Numbered from the stretch's first letter, positions 36,327 to 44,719 are shown. The stretch: DNA of 64,000 nucleotides from Xinfangfangia pollutisoli (GCF_020179405.1 NZ_JAICBZ010000005.1:1-64000); one strand, 5' to 3'. The notes: generated by a model from the sequence alone, not told the origin. Program-made: numbers and translations.

Positions 36327-36770
36327 TCAGTTGGCTCCCTCGGGAAAGGCATAGCGCGCCGCGATCCGGCGGGCCCAGGGGGCGCTCAGCGGGCTTTCAG
36401 TGACCGCATGGCCCGAATAGGCATGGATGAAGCGCGGCACCGCGCCGACCGCGCTTTGCAGGCCCAGATGCTTGGCCATCCCGCCCGTCCGCATGCGAAA
36501 CAGCAGCACATCACCCGGCGCCGCCGGCCAAAGCGGGCGCGGCTGCAGATACAGATCGGCCGCGCCCAGAAGCCGCTCGTCGCGCGCCGCCTCGGCCCAG
36601 TCGGCGGTATAGGCCGGCACCAGACAGGGCTCGCCGCCATACAGTGCCCGCCACAGCCCGCGGATCAGCCCCAGGCAATCCGCCCCGCCGCCCCGGCAAC
36701 TGGCCTGATGCACATAGGGCGTGCCGATCCACAGCCGCGCCTCGGCCACTGCCCGCTCGGCCATGCTCAT
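36327..36770 (-). CDS. g14: GTA g14: NlpC/P60 cell-wall peptidase
   Basis: 147 residues. Catalytic Cys in GGADCLGLIRGLW (about residue 29) and His in MAKHLGL form the NlpC/P60 dyad; the start IGTPYVHQASCRG is typical. It is the tail-associated peptidoglycan hydrolase that lets DNA pass the recipient wall. Start ATG 36770 overlaps the g13 stop (ATGA); the upstream extension is out of family. Confidence 0.93.
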   Translation of the reverse strand: MSMAERAVAEARLWIGTPYVHQASCRGGGADCLGLIRGLWRALYGGEPCLVPAYTADWAEAARDERLLGAADLYLQPRPLWPAAPGDVLLFRMRTGGMAKHLGLQSAVGAVPRFIHAYSGHAVTESPLSAPWARRIAARYAFPEGAN

Positions 36771-37666
36771 GGCAAGATCCCCGGGATGCGGCTTCCGCCC
36801 GAGGCAGGCTGCCCGGGCCGCGGATAGGCGGCCAGCCAGTCTTCGCCCGGAATATGCGGAAAGCCGCGGAAATTCAGGAAGTTGCCAAACTTGACCCGGC
36901 AAGTCTCGGCCCGCTTGTCACAGCCCGCCTCGATCCGCAGCAAATCGCCCGCCGCCAAAGGCGCCCGCAGGCTTTGCCACAGTTCCACCCGCCGCGCCAC
37001 GCCCGCCAGCCGGTCCGATTTGACCATCACCGACAGGCCCGCCGCCGCCCCGCTCAGCACCTCAAGCCGCCCGCCCTCGAACCAGCGGTCGTCATAGCCG
37101 GTGAAATCGGCAAAGCGCAGCACCAGCCCGCGCTCTTCCACCGCCTCCACCGCGCGCTCGGCGAAATAGCCGGGCTGCGTCAGGTCGAACCGGCAGCGCC
37201 CGTCGCCCAGCACGGCCGAGCAGCCGCGGGTATAGGCGAATCCGATCGGCTGGTTCAAAGGCTCGGTCAGCCCGCGCAGCTCGGCCCGAAAGCCCAGCCC
37301 CTTGCGCGTCACCTCGCCCAGCGTGCCGCGAAAGATCTCGGCCCGCGCCACCGGATCGGCCCAGTTCACCAGCCAGACCCGCAATTCGGCCGCATCATAG
37401 CGCCCCGCCGCCAGATCCGCCTCGGTGATCGCCGCATCCGACAGCGCCCCCATCGCCTCGGAATTGTCGACGGCCAGCCCCGTCACCTGCTGCAGCGCCC
37501 GCGCCGTCAGCCCCGCCCCCGCCTTGCAGGGCACCCCCTCGACCACCAGATCGCGGTCGTGATCGGTGAAGCCCAGCACCTGCCCGTCGCGCCGCGTCAC
37601 CACCCAGGCCCGGCAGACCGTGGTGAAGCCCGTCGCCAGATGCGCATCCAGATCCGCGGCACTCAC
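36767..37666 (-). CDS. g13: GTA g13: DUF2163 baseplate hub protein with four cysteines
   Basis: 299 residues from a GTG start (VSAADLDAHLATGFTT) that overlaps the g12 stop as GTGA. DUF2163 pattern: CRAWVVTRRDGQVLGFTDHDRDL early and KFGNFLNFRGFPHIPGED late. Four cysteines in two pairs (GCSAVLGDGRC and GCDKRAETC) match the iron-sulfur-binding hub described for the R. capsulatus particle. The longer open frame upstream is noise. Confidence 0.92.
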   Translation of the reverse strand: MSAADLDAHLATGFTTVCRAWVVTRRDGQVLGFTDHDRDLVVEGVPCKAGAGLTARALQQVTGLAVDNSEAMGALSDAAITEADLAAGRYDAAELRVWLVNWADPVARAEIFRGTLGEVTRKGLGFRAELRGLTEPLNQPIGFAYTRGCSAVLGDGRCRFDLTQPGYFAERAVEAVEERGLVLRFADFTGYDDRWFEGGRLEVLSGAAAGLSVMVKSDRLAGVARRVELWQSLRAPLAAGDLLRIEAGCDKRAETCRVKFGNFLNFRGFPHIPGEDWLAAYPRPGQPASGGSRIPGILP

Positions 37667-38295
37667 AGCCGGATCTCCAGCACCGGCACCGCCGGCACGT
37701 CGCCCGCCTGGAAGGACGCGACCGAGACATGGATCGCATCCGTATCGAAGCGCACCGGCACGTCGAATTCGAAGCCCGCGCTGATCTGCGCGCCCATAGG
37801 CGGCGGCACGTCGAAGGTGACCAGCCCCGTCGCCGGATCGACGGTGAATTCCAGCCCCTCGACCTTCGGATCTTCGGCAATTGCAATGCTGACCGTGCCC
37901 AGAACCGGCTTGGCGATCGGCCGCAGATAGCTTTCCCCGCCCGAACTGTAGGTCTTCACCAGCGGCCAGACCGCCGTGACCCCATCTCCCAACCCGATCA
38001 CCTGATCCAGCGGCCCCGTGCTGCGCGACGGCGGGCACGACCGGAAATCCGACCAGTCCTTCCAGCGAAACCCGTGCAGCTGCCCGCGCCGCGCCTCGAA
38101 AAACGCGATCAGCGCCTCCAGATCGTCCAGCGACCGCAGGCCGACCCCCGCATCATAGCGCCGGCGCGAATGCGCCCAGGGCGTGTTGCGTTCCTCATGC
38201 CCGTTCTGCAGCGTCACGATCTCGGTCCGCCGCTCGGGCCCGCCGACCGAGCCGAAGCTCAGATTGGCCGGAAACCGTATCTCATGAAATGCCAT
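37663..38295 (-). CDS. g12: GTA g12: DUF2460 distal tail protein
   Basis: 210 residues: AFHEIRFPANLSFGSVGGPER and ERNTPWAHSRRRYDAG are the DUF2460 hallmarks, with LIAFFEARRGQLHGFRWKDWSDF in the middle. Forms the ring joining tail tube and baseplate. ATG 38295 chosen over the adjacent GTG 38298. Complete. Confidence 0.94.
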   Translation of the reverse strand: MAFHEIRFPANLSFGSVGGPERRTEIVTLQNGHEERNTPWAHSRRRYDAGVGLRSLDDLEALIAFFEARRGQLHGFRWKDWSDFRSCPPSRSTGPLDQVIGLGDGVTAVWPLVKTYSSGGESYLRPIAKPVLGTVSIAIAEDPKVEGLEFTVDPATGLVTFDVPPPMGAQISAGFEFDVPVRFDTDAIHVSVASFQAGDVPAVPVLEIRL

Positions 38296-38304
38296 CACCC
38301 GCCC

Positions 38305-38958
38305 TCATCTGTTGCGCTGCCCGCGAGCCAGCGCCCGGCTGACCTGGGCGGCCAGCTGGCTCTGGCTGCGCTGAAATCCCTGCACATCGGGGGTGGCGAT
38401 GTTCATCACCACATTCACCGCCCGCCCCCCGCCCTGGGCCTGCACCCCCAGCCGCCCATCGGCGCCACGGGTCAGGGGCATGATCGCCTCCGGCCCCGCC
38501 TCGCCCATCAGTCCGCGCCCGCCGCGCATCGGGAACATGGTCGGCTGCGAGACGATCCCGCCTTCAGCAAAGGGCATCACCCGCCCCTGCGCAAAGCCGC
38601 CGCCCTTGGCAAAGGGCAGAATGCCCGAGGCCAGCGCGTTGATCCCCTGCGCCAGCATGCCGCCAAAGGCGTTGGTCACCGGCCGCATCGCCACACTATA
38701 GACCGTGTCGACAATCGACTGCGCCACGCCCTTCAGCGCCTCGGACAGCTTCATCCCGTCGAAGATCAACCCGTCGAACGATCGCCGCAGCCCGCCCGAC
38801 ATGCCGCTCGACAGCGTGCTGACCTCGCGCGTGGTGAAGGTCGCGGAGTTGCTCAGGCGCGCCAATTCGCCCTCAAAGGCCGCCACCATCGCGGTCGAGC
38901 TGCCAAGCCTTTCCTCCAGCGCCGCCAACTGGTCCGTCAGATCCGAGATCTCGGCCAT
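38305..38958 (-). CDS. g11: GTA g11: tape measure protein
   Basis: 217 residues, very short for a tape measure, which fits the short GTA tail. N-terminal coiled coil (DLTDQLAALEERLGSST) and a C-terminal Gly/Phe-rich part (FAKGGGFAQGRVMPFAEGG) seen in phage tape-measure and transglycosylase-like tails. A good RBS (AAGGGGAG) precedes ATG 38958, which lies inside g10.1: the two frames overlap by 86 bases. Confidence 0.9.
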   Translation of the reverse strand: MAEISDLTDQLAALEERLGSSTAMVAAFEGELARLSNSATFTTREVSTLSSGMSGGLRRSFDGLIFDGMKLSEALKGVAQSIVDTVYSVAMRPVTNAFGGMLAQGINALASGILPFAKGGGFAQGRVMPFAEGGIVSQPTMFPMRGGRGLMGEAGPEAIMPLTRGADGRLGVQAQGGGRAVNVVMNIATPDVQGFQRSQSQLAAQVSRALARGQRNR

Positions 38959-39157
38959 CCCTGTCTCCCCTTGTCCTGTCCGGAAAGGCTGCGGCCAATT
39001 CCGCCAGCCGCGCCCGGGTCAGGGGCAGCGCCGCCTGCTCTGCCCCCAGCATGATCCGCAATTCCACCGGCGTAAGCCGCCAGAACGCCGCCGGCTCCAG
39101 CCCCAGCCCATGCAGCCCCGCCCGCATCAGCCCCGGCCAGTCGATCCGCCCGCTCAT
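38873..39157 (-). CDS. GTA g10.1: small tail assembly protein
   Basis: 94 residues starting MSGRIDWPGLMRAGLHGLGL, then FWRLTPVELRIMLGAE, the pattern of the small Rcc01693-type (phage tail assembly chaperone) protein between g10 and g11. About the last 28 residues overlap the g11 coding start and are Gly/Asp-rich, unlike the rest, so the functional part is probably the first 65 residues. The ATG overlaps the g10 stop (ATGA). Confidence 0.82.
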   Translation of the reverse strand: MSGRIDWPGLMRAGLHGLGLEPAAFWRLTPVELRIMLGAEQAALPLTRARLAELAAAFPDRTRGDRDGRDLGSDGPVGGAGGKAWQLDRDGGGL

Positions 39158-39489
39158 CCCCCGGCCTGCGCTTGGGCGCCCGGCAAGGCAAAGGCCCGGG
39201 CCAGCAATTCCGCCGCCGCCCGCGCCGCGCCAACCGGCCCGCCGCCGATCTCGACCGCCAGCAGATCGCGCGCCTGCCCCTGCCAGCCGCCGCCCCGCAA
39301 GCCGGCCACCAGCAGCGCCAGCACGTCGCGGGTGGAAAACCGCCCGGTCTCGAACCGCTCCACCAGATCGAACAGCGATCCCGCCTCCAGCGCGCCTTCC
39401 AGCTCGGCCAGCGCCCCCAGCGTCAGCTTCGCCACATGCGGCACGCCATCCAGCGTGATCGCCACCTCGCCCGCGAAAGGGTTCGCCAT
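39154..39489 (-). CDS. g10: GTA g10: tail assembly chaperone-like protein
   Basis: 111 residues: NPFAGEVAITLDGVPHVAKLTLGALAELE is the GTA-gp10/phage_TAC signature, followed by FSTRDVLALLVAGLRGGG. ATG 39489 overlaps the g9 stop by one base (TGATG). g10 and g10.1 correspond in position to the paired tail assembly chaperones of siphophages, here without an obvious frameshift. Confidence 0.9.
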   Translation of the reverse strand: MANPFAGEVAITLDGVPHVAKLTLGALAELEGALEAGSLFDLVERFETGRFSTRDVLALLVAGLRGGGWQGQARDLLAVEIGGGPVGAARAAAELLARAFALPGAQAQAGG

Positions 39490-39902
39490 CACAGCGCCGT
39501 AAAGGTCAGCACCCCGGCCGAGGCCAGCGTGACCTCATAGGTCGCCTCGCCATTGTGGCTGCCCGCATATTCCAGCGCGGTGATCTGGAACGGGCCCTCG
39601 ATCACGCCGAAATCCGGGATCACCACCTGGAAATCCGGGATCTCGCCATCGAAGAAGATCTGCCGGGCGCGCTCGTCGGTATTCGCGTCGCGAAACACGC
39701 CCGAGCCGGAAATCGCCGCCGATTTCACCCCGGCGCCGGCCAGCAATTCCCGCCAGCCCCCCGCCGATTCCAGCGAGGTGACATCCACCGTCTCGGCATT
39801 GAACGCCGCCCGCGTGGCGCGCAGCCCCGCGATGGTCTCGAACATCCCGTCGCCGGTCTGGTCGATCTTGATGAGAAGGTCCTTGCCGGCCTGAACTGCC
39901 AT
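39489..39902 (-). CDS. g9: GTA g9: major tail (tube) protein
   Basis: 137 residues of the TP901-1-like major tail family: MAVQAGKDLLIKID, RATRAAFNAETVDVTSLES, and GVFRDANTDERARQIFFDGE. Polymerises to the tail tube. A strong RBS (AGGAGA) precedes it, and a small CGGCCG-AAA-CGGCCG hairpin (39932-39946) sits in the 45-base gap after g8, features that fit high expression. Confidence 0.94.
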   Translation of the reverse strand: MAVQAGKDLLIKIDQTGDGMFETIAGLRATRAAFNAETVDVTSLESAGGWRELLAGAGVKSAAISGSGVFRDANTDERARQIFFDGEIPDFQVVIPDFGVIEGPFQITALEYAGSHNGEATYEVTLASAGVLTFTAL

Positions 39903-39947
39903 GGCATCTCTCCTGAACAGGGGTGGAATTCCGGCCGAAACGGCCGC

Positions 39948-40343
39948 TTAAAGCTCGATCCGGGCGCGAAAAACCTGGTCGATCCGCCGCACCTCGCCCT
40001 CGTCGATCCGCCGGGCCGAGGCGCGCAGGAACAGAAGCGACACCAGGCTGCCCCGGCTCAGCGCCAGGCTTGCGCCCACCAGCAGATCGGAAATCGCCGC
40101 GGCAATGGTCTTTGCCGCCAGAAACCCGGTGCCGTCGCTGATCACGCTGACCGCGATCTGATGCTCGGCCCCGGCGCCCGTCTTGTCCGAGGCGTCGCGC
40201 ACCTCTTCAGGCCCGACCAGCACGAAGGTGCCGGCGGGCGAAGGCGGCACCGCGTCATAGACCGCCACCCCCGCCAGAGCCGGTGCCGTGGTCAGCGCCT
40301 GATAGATCGCCGCCTGCAGGGCGGCCGATGCGGCATAGCTCAT
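39948..40343 (-). CDS. g8: GTA g8: DUF3168 tail terminator protein
   Basis: 131 residues from ATG 40343: ALQAAIYQALTTAPALAGVAVYD is the DUF3168 start, GTFVLVGPEEV and the ISVISD-like AVSVISDGTGF block follow. Caps the tail at the head side. The ATG overlaps the g7 stop (ATGA). The longer frame upstream belongs to no family. Confidence 0.92.
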   Translation of the reverse strand: MSYAASAALQAAIYQALTTAPALAGVAVYDAVPPSPAGTFVLVGPEEVRDASDKTGAGAEHQIAVSVISDGTGFLAAKTIAAAISDLLVGASLALSRGSLVSLLFLRASARRIDEGEVRRIDQVFRARIEL

Positions 40344-40678
40344 TGCGGTGCCTCCTCGCGGCAGAAACAGACCAGCCAGCGCCCGCCCGGGTCGCGCTCG
40401 GTCACGGCCAGAATGGCAAAGACCCGCGCCCCTTCGCGCAGGCGCTGCCCGGGCTTCGGCCGGCTGTCCGCACCCGGCGGCGCCGCCCGCACGGTGATCC
40501 GATAGGAGACCGAGGTCAGAACCACCTCTTCCCCCGCCGGATCGCGCCCCGTGCCGGGCAGCACTTCGGCCCAAAGCGTGCCCAGCGCGGCCCAGCTGGT
40601 CGAAAACCCGCCCGCGCCATCGGGTACGCGCTCGGCCTGTTCCAGAACCAGCGCGCGGTTCAGATGCGGCACCGTCAT
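40340..40678 (-). CDS. g7: GTA g7: head closure / head-tail adaptor
   Basis: 112 residues of the phage head-tail joining family: LNRALVLEQAERVPDGAGGF, then WAALGTLWAEVLPGTGRD and SYRITVRAAP. It overlaps g6 and g8 by 4 bases each. Forms part of the connector between portal and tail. Confidence 0.9.
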   Translation of the reverse strand: MTVPHLNRALVLEQAERVPDGAGGFSTSWAALGTLWAEVLPGTGRDPAGEEVVLTSVSYRITVRAAPPGADSRPKPGQRLREGARVFAILAVTERDPGGRWLVCFCREEAPQ

Positions 40679-41277
40679 CGCCGCCCCCCGCCGCCCAGGA
40701 TCCGCACCTGGCGCCAGCGCTCGATCAGCGCCACCACCCCGAAGGGCAGACCCGGCGCTGCCGCACCATCGTCATGGCGATGCTCGTAGAATTCGGCCGC
40801 CAGCAGCAGCACCGCCTGGCGCAGATCGGCCGGAACATCGGCCCAGCCGGGCCCGAACCCCGCATCGAAGACCAGCGCCACCGCGCCCTCCACCGGCACC
40901 GAGGGCAAGGCCACGCCGCGCCCGGCAATCCGCGGCCGGTGCAGATCGGCGATCAGCCGATAGGCCTCGGGCGCGACCGTCACCTCGTCCCCCGCCGCAT
41001 CGCGCAGCGTGACCGAGATCAGCGCCCCCACCGGCGCCACCGGCAGCGCCTGCTCGCCCGCATCGCGCCAGTCGTCCAGCTCCCAGCGAAAGCGCCGCTC
41101 GATCAGCACCTTGGCCGTCCGCCCCTCGATCGCGGCCATGGCGGCGCGAAGATGGCTTTCCAGCAGCCCATCCTGGTCCGGCGCCAGGGCAAAGCCCGCC
41201 CCCAGCCGCAGATGCGCCTTCAGCTCGTCCATCGGCAGCGCCGCCAAAGGCACCGCCGTTTCCTCGGTCAACATCAT
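40675..41277 (-). CDS. g6: GTA g6: head-tail connector (phage gp6-like)
   Basis: 200 residues. MDELKAHLRLG at about 16-26, a helical stretch LLESHLRAAMAAIEGRTAKVL, and C-terminal DVPADLRQAVLLLAAEFYEHR are typical of phage gp6-like connectors. RBS GAGGGG upstream of ATG 41277. A strong hairpin separates it from the capsid gene g5. Confidence 0.92.
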   Translation of the reverse strand: MMLTEETAVPLAALPMDELKAHLRLGAGFALAPDQDGLLESHLRAAMAAIEGRTAKVLIERRFRWELDDWRDAGEQALPVAPVGALISVTLRDAAGDEVTVAPEAYRLIADLHRPRIAGRGVALPSVPVEGAVALVFDAGFGPGWADVPADLRQAVLLLAAEFYEHRHDDGAAAPGLPFGVVALIERWRQVRILGGGGRR

Positions 41278-41308
41278 CTCATCCCCTCGCTGCCGGCCCG
41301 CCCGATCT

Positions 41309-41342
41309 GCCGGCCCGGGGCGCGTGCCTGCCCCGGACCGGC
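41309..41342 (-). terminator. hairpin between GTA g5 (capsid) and g6
   Basis: Thirteen-bp arms (41309-41321, 41330-41342) that pair perfectly in minus-strand RNA apart from one G-U, with an 8-base loop. No U tract follows. It may partially terminate or protect the capsid message. Confidence 0.5.
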
Positions 41343-41354
41343 CCGCCCGCCGCG

Positions 41355-42563
41355 TTACGACACCGCGACTTTCAGCAGCTTGATCGCCGCGAAATCGGTG
41401 ATGTCGCCGCCCACACGCTTGGTGGCGTAGAACAGCACATGCGGCTTGGCCGAGAAGGGATCGCGCAGGATGCGCAGATCCGGGCGTTCGGCCACGGTAT
41501 AGCCGGCTGCGAAATCGCCGAAGGCGATCGGATAGGTATTGGCGCCCACATCGGGCATGTCCTCGCAGATCAGCACCGCATAACCCATCAGCCGCGCCGG
41601 TTCCCCGGCCGCCAGCCCGTCCGACCACAGGAAGCGCCCATCGGCATCCTTCATCTTCCGCACCGCGCCCGCGGTTTTCGAGTTCATCACGAAGGTGCCA
41701 TTCGCGCGGTAATCGGCGCCCAGCGCATAGACCAGGTTGATGATGCAGTCGGCCGGATTGGTCGGCGCGAAATCCGATGCCGCCCCGGTGGCGATATAGC
41801 CAAGGCTGCCCCAGGCCCAGGACGCATTGGCAACCTTCGACGGCAGCAGAATGCCCTTGGGCTTGTCCACCCCGTCGCCATTCACGAAAGCCGACGCCTC
41901 GGCCCGGATGAAGCGCGTCGCGATCTTGCTGGCCAGCCAACCTTCCACATCGAAGGCGCTGTCATCCAGCAGCCGCTGGCTCGCCTTCGGCATGGCCGAC
42001 AATTCATGCAGCCGGATCGAGATCCGCTCCAGCGCGGGCGTCGCCGTCTCGGTGGTCGCGGTGCTTTCCGTGGCCCAGCCCGAGCCCACGTCGCTGCGGT
42101 CGATCAGCACGTCGAACGAGGTGGCCTCGACCTGCACCACATTGGCAATCGCCCGCAGGGACGAGGTCGACACCAGCATCGAGCGGATTGTGTCGGCGGT
42201 CTGCGGGTCCACCAGATAGCCGCCATCGGCCGCCACCGTGGTGGACAAGGCCTTGCCCTCCAAGACCAGCCCGCGCAGACCGTCATCATCGCCGCTGCGC
42301 AGATAGGCATCAAAGGCCTTCTTGTGCGGCGCATCGCCTTCCACCGCAGCCGAAAGGGCCGGGCGGCCGTAGCTCATGGTTTTCCGATCCAGCATGGTCA
42401 GTCGCTCTTCCTGATGTTGCAGCGCTTGTTTCACTTCGGCCTGCAGCCCCTTGAATTCCTGCAGGAAACCGGACATCGCGGCTTTCACTTCCGCGGCCGG
42501 CGCAAGGGCAGTCATCTGGGCCTGGGACAGATCTTCCCCGGCCCGAGCCTTTCTCTCGGTCAT
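41355..42563 (-). CDS. g5: GTA g5: HK97-fold major capsid protein
   Basis: 402 residues from ATG 42563. N-terminal coiled coil (scaffold-like; FLQEFKGLQAEVKQALQHQEERL, about 28-50) removed by the g4 protease in relatives, then the HK97 core: TVAADGGYLVDPQ, FDVLIDRSD, FVNGDGVDKPKGIL, and C-terminal KRVGGDITDFAAIKLLKVAVS. Complete and in the expected order after the protease gene. Confidence 0.96.
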   Translation of the reverse strand: MTERKARAGEDLSQAQMTALAPAAEVKAAMSGFLQEFKGLQAEVKQALQHQEERLTMLDRKTMSYGRPALSAAVEGDAPHKKAFDAYLRSGDDDGLRGLVLEGKALSTTVAADGGYLVDPQTADTIRSMLVSTSSLRAIANVVQVEATSFDVLIDRSDVGSGWATESTATTETATPALERISIRLHELSAMPKASQRLLDDSAFDVEGWLASKIATRFIRAEASAFVNGDGVDKPKGILLPSKVANASWAWGSLGYIATGAASDFAPTNPADCIINLVYALGADYRANGTFVMNSKTAGAVRKMKDADGRFLWSDGLAAGEPARLMGYAVLICEDMPDVGANTYPIAFGDFAAGYTVAERPDLRILRDPFSAKPHVLFYATKRVGGDITDFAAIKLLKVAVS

Positions 42564-42600
42564 CGTCGACCCCTTTCGGTTGAAGAAGAATTCCCGGGCG

Positions 42601-43158
42601 CTAGCCGCGCTCGGCCAGGCTCCGGCGCGCCTCGTCGAAGACGCCGGCCAGTTCACGCATCAGCGCCGCGACGTCGTCAGACTTCGCCGCCACCCGCGCT
42701 TCGGGAAGCATGGGAAAGGTCACCAGCGACACTTCCCACAGTTCCAGCTCCTGCAAGAGACGCCGCCCCTTGCCGTCGCGTTCCGCCTTGACGGTGCGAT
42801 AGCCGATCGACAGCCCGTCGATCGCCCCCGCCGTCAGCAGGGCCGCCGCCTCGCGGCCCTTCTCCACCTCGGTCAGGATCCGGCCCTTCACCCAAAGACC
42901 CTGGGCATCTTCCCGCACCTCGTCCCAAACCCCGATCGGCTGGCCCGGATCGTGCTGCCACAGCATCTTGACCCGCCCGCCCCGCGCCGACAGCCGCGTC
43001 AGCGAGGCCGCATAGGCCCCCCGCGCCACCACGTCGCCGCCCTGGTCCTTCACCCCGAACAGCGAGGCATAACCCGCCACCACCCGCCCCTCGGTCAGTT
43101 CCAGCCCCGCCTCGGGCCGGTGGAATTTCCGCTCGGGCGCGCCCGACATTCCTTCCAT
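42601..43158 (-). CDS. g4: GTA g4: prohead protease
   Basis: 185 residues of the HK97 prohead protease family (S78). VVAGYASLFGVKDQGGDVV, the catalytic His in MLWQHDPGQPIG, and the Ser in DGLSIGYRTV are visible, with ELELWEVSLVTFPM behind. Cleaves the capsid N-terminus during maturation. It is flanked by g3.5 and g5 with short gaps. Confidence 0.94.
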   Translation of the reverse strand: MEGMSGAPERKFHRPEAGLELTEGRVVAGYASLFGVKDQGGDVVARGAYAASLTRLSARGGRVKMLWQHDPGQPIGVWDEVREDAQGLWVKGRILTEVEKGREAAALLTAGAIDGLSIGYRTVKAERDGKGRRLLQELELWEVSLVTFPMLPEARVAAKSDDVAALMRELAGVFDEARRSLAERG

Positions 43159-43171
43159 CGCCTCACCTCGC

Positions 43172-43417
43172 CTATTGTGTCGCCGCCCGGATCAAGGCCT
43201 CGGCCCCCTGCGCCAGCAGAAAGGCCGCGACCCCGTAAACCCCCAGCCAGATCCGCTTTTCCAGCCGGTCCAGCGCCGCCTCGATCTGCACCAGCCGGTA
43301 TTCCAGCCCGGCCCAGCGTTCTTCCAGCACGCGCTCATTCGCCTCGATCCGCGCATGGGCGGAATCGAAGCCTTCCAGGACGAAGCGCGACCCCGCCCCC
43401 TCCTTGTGCAGCGTCAT
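43172..43417 (-). CDS. GTA g3.5: small head formation protein with one membrane-like helix
   Basis: 81 residues from ATG 43417 (overlapping the portal stop as ATGA). Helical/coiled-coil N-terminal two thirds (ARIEANERVLEERWAGLEYRL) and a C-terminal hydrophobic segment (IWLGVYGVAAFLLAQGAEAL). This matches the small Rcc01685-type GTA head protein found between portal and protease. Precise role unclear. Confidence 0.82.
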   Translation of the reverse strand: MTLHKEGAGSRFVLEGFDSAHARIEANERVLEERWAGLEYRLVQIEAALDRLEKRIWLGVYGVAAFLLAQGAEALIRAATQ

Positions 43418-44595
43418 TCCTCCTCCGCCAGCCGCGGCAGGCCCAGCAGCGCCCGCTTCTCGGCCAGGGTCAGGAACTCGGCCGCGCCCACCCGCGCCCA
43501 TTGCTGGTCGCGCTCGATCGCCAAAGCCGGGATCTGGTCCAGATCGGGCCGCAGCTCGACCATCTCACCCGACAGGGCCGCCAGCCAATGCGCCAGCGTC
43601 GCCAGAACCCGCTGCGCCAAGGGCAGCACCGTCAGCCGGTAGAACGCCCGGTTGGCCTCCTGATAATTCGCATAGGTCGCGTCGCCCGGAATCCCCAGCA
43701 GCATCGGCGGCACCCCGAAAGCCACCGCAATCTCGCGCGCCGCGGCCAGCTTCGTCTCGTGAAACTCCATGTCCGAGGGCGAGAACCCCATCGGCTTCCA
43801 GTCAAGCCCGCCCTCCAGCAGCATCGGCCGCCCGGCATTGCGCGCGCCCTGGTGATGGGCCTCCATCTCGCCCACCAGCCGGTCATATTGCTCGGGCGTC
43901 ATCACCGCCTGCCCGTCCGCGCCCTTGTACACAATCGCGCCCGAGGGCCGCGCGGCATTGTCCAGAAGCGCCTTCGACCAGGCCGAGGCCGCGTTGTGGA
44001 CATCCACCGCCACCGCCGCCGCCTGCATCGGCGACAGGCCGTAATGGTCATCCTGCGGATGGAAGCTCTTGATATGGCAGACAGGGCTCAGCCCGTCCGA
44101 CACGGCAAAGCGATGCACCCGCCCCCCCACCGAATAGTCATAGGCGACGGGCCAGCCATCGGCGCCGGGCACCAAAGCCATCCGGTCGCTGCGCAAGACG
44201 TGCAGTTCGCCCGGCAGTTTCCCGGCCCCCGGCACCGCCTCGACATAGGCATTGCCGCTCAGCAAGAGATGCCCATAGGCCGCCTCCAGCAATTCCGCCC
44301 GCCCCTGCCCGCCATTCGGCCGCGCCAGCAGGGCCAGAACCGGATGCGTCTCATAGCGCCGATCCGCGTCCTGGCAGATCACCGGCAAGGCCGCCGCCGC
44401 CTCGGCGATCAGCCGCACCGCCCGGAAGCCGATTGGGTTGCCCTGGAACCCGGCCTTCGCCAAAGACACCGCATCGCGCGGGCTCCAGGCCACCCGGCCC
44501 GCATTGCCCCAGGCGATCACCCGCCCGGTCGCACTGTCCTTCTTCTCCACCGCCCCCGGCGCCGCCGGCCCGCTCTTCCTCAGGAAATCGAACAC
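43414..44595 (-). CDS. g3: GTA g3: portal protein
   Basis: 393 residues of the HK97 portal family: NPIGFRAVRLIAEAAAALP near 53-71, ELLEAAYGHLLLSGNAYVE, HIKSFHPQDDHYGLSPMQAA, and EIAVAFGVPPMLLGIPGDATYANY near 308-331. Dodecameric DNA gate of the head. It is preceded by a 124-base gap after g2 that contains a terminator-like element, so it may also have its own promoter. Confidence 0.95.
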   Translation of the reverse strand: MFDFLRKSGPAAPGAVEKKDSATGRVIAWGNAGRVAWSPRDAVSLAKAGFQGNPIGFRAVRLIAEAAAALPVICQDADRRYETHPVLALLARPNGGQGRAELLEAAYGHLLLSGNAYVEAVPGAGKLPGELHVLRSDRMALVPGADGWPVAYDYSVGGRVHRFAVSDGLSPVCHIKSFHPQDDHYGLSPMQAAAVAVDVHNAASAWSKALLDNAARPSGAIVYKGADGQAVMTPEQYDRLVGEMEAHHQGARNAGRPMLLEGGLDWKPMGFSPSDMEFHETKLAAAREIAVAFGVPPMLLGIPGDATYANYQEANRAFYRLTVLPLAQRVLATLAHWLAALSGEMVELRPDLDQIPALAIERDQQWARVGAAEFLTLAEKRALLGLPRLAEEE

Positions 44596-44666
44596 ATTCC
44601 GCCCCTTTCATCCGGCAAGCCGCCGCCGGGCCGTTCCGAAAACAGCCGCCAGCTTTCATCTGTCGA

Positions 44667-44701
44667 AAAATATCCCGGGGGTCCGGGGGCAGCGCCCCCG
44701 G
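44667..44701 (-). terminator. terminator-like element between GTA g2 and g3
   Basis: In minus-strand direction CCGGGGGC / GCCCCCGG arms (44694-44701 and 44683-44690) with a 3-base loop, then ACCCCCGGGATATTTTTCG. It is the same CCCCCGG...GGATATTT arrangement as at 28931-28968, with a better U tract. Confidence 0.65.
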
Positions 44702-44719
44702 CGTCCGCCGCCCCGCGGC

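Noticed and set aside
32011-36354. 1447-codon open frame on the plus strand opposite GTA g15
   Set aside because: Arg/Pro/His-rich low-complexity translation with no motif; it is the antisense shadow of g15 caused by high GC and codon bias.
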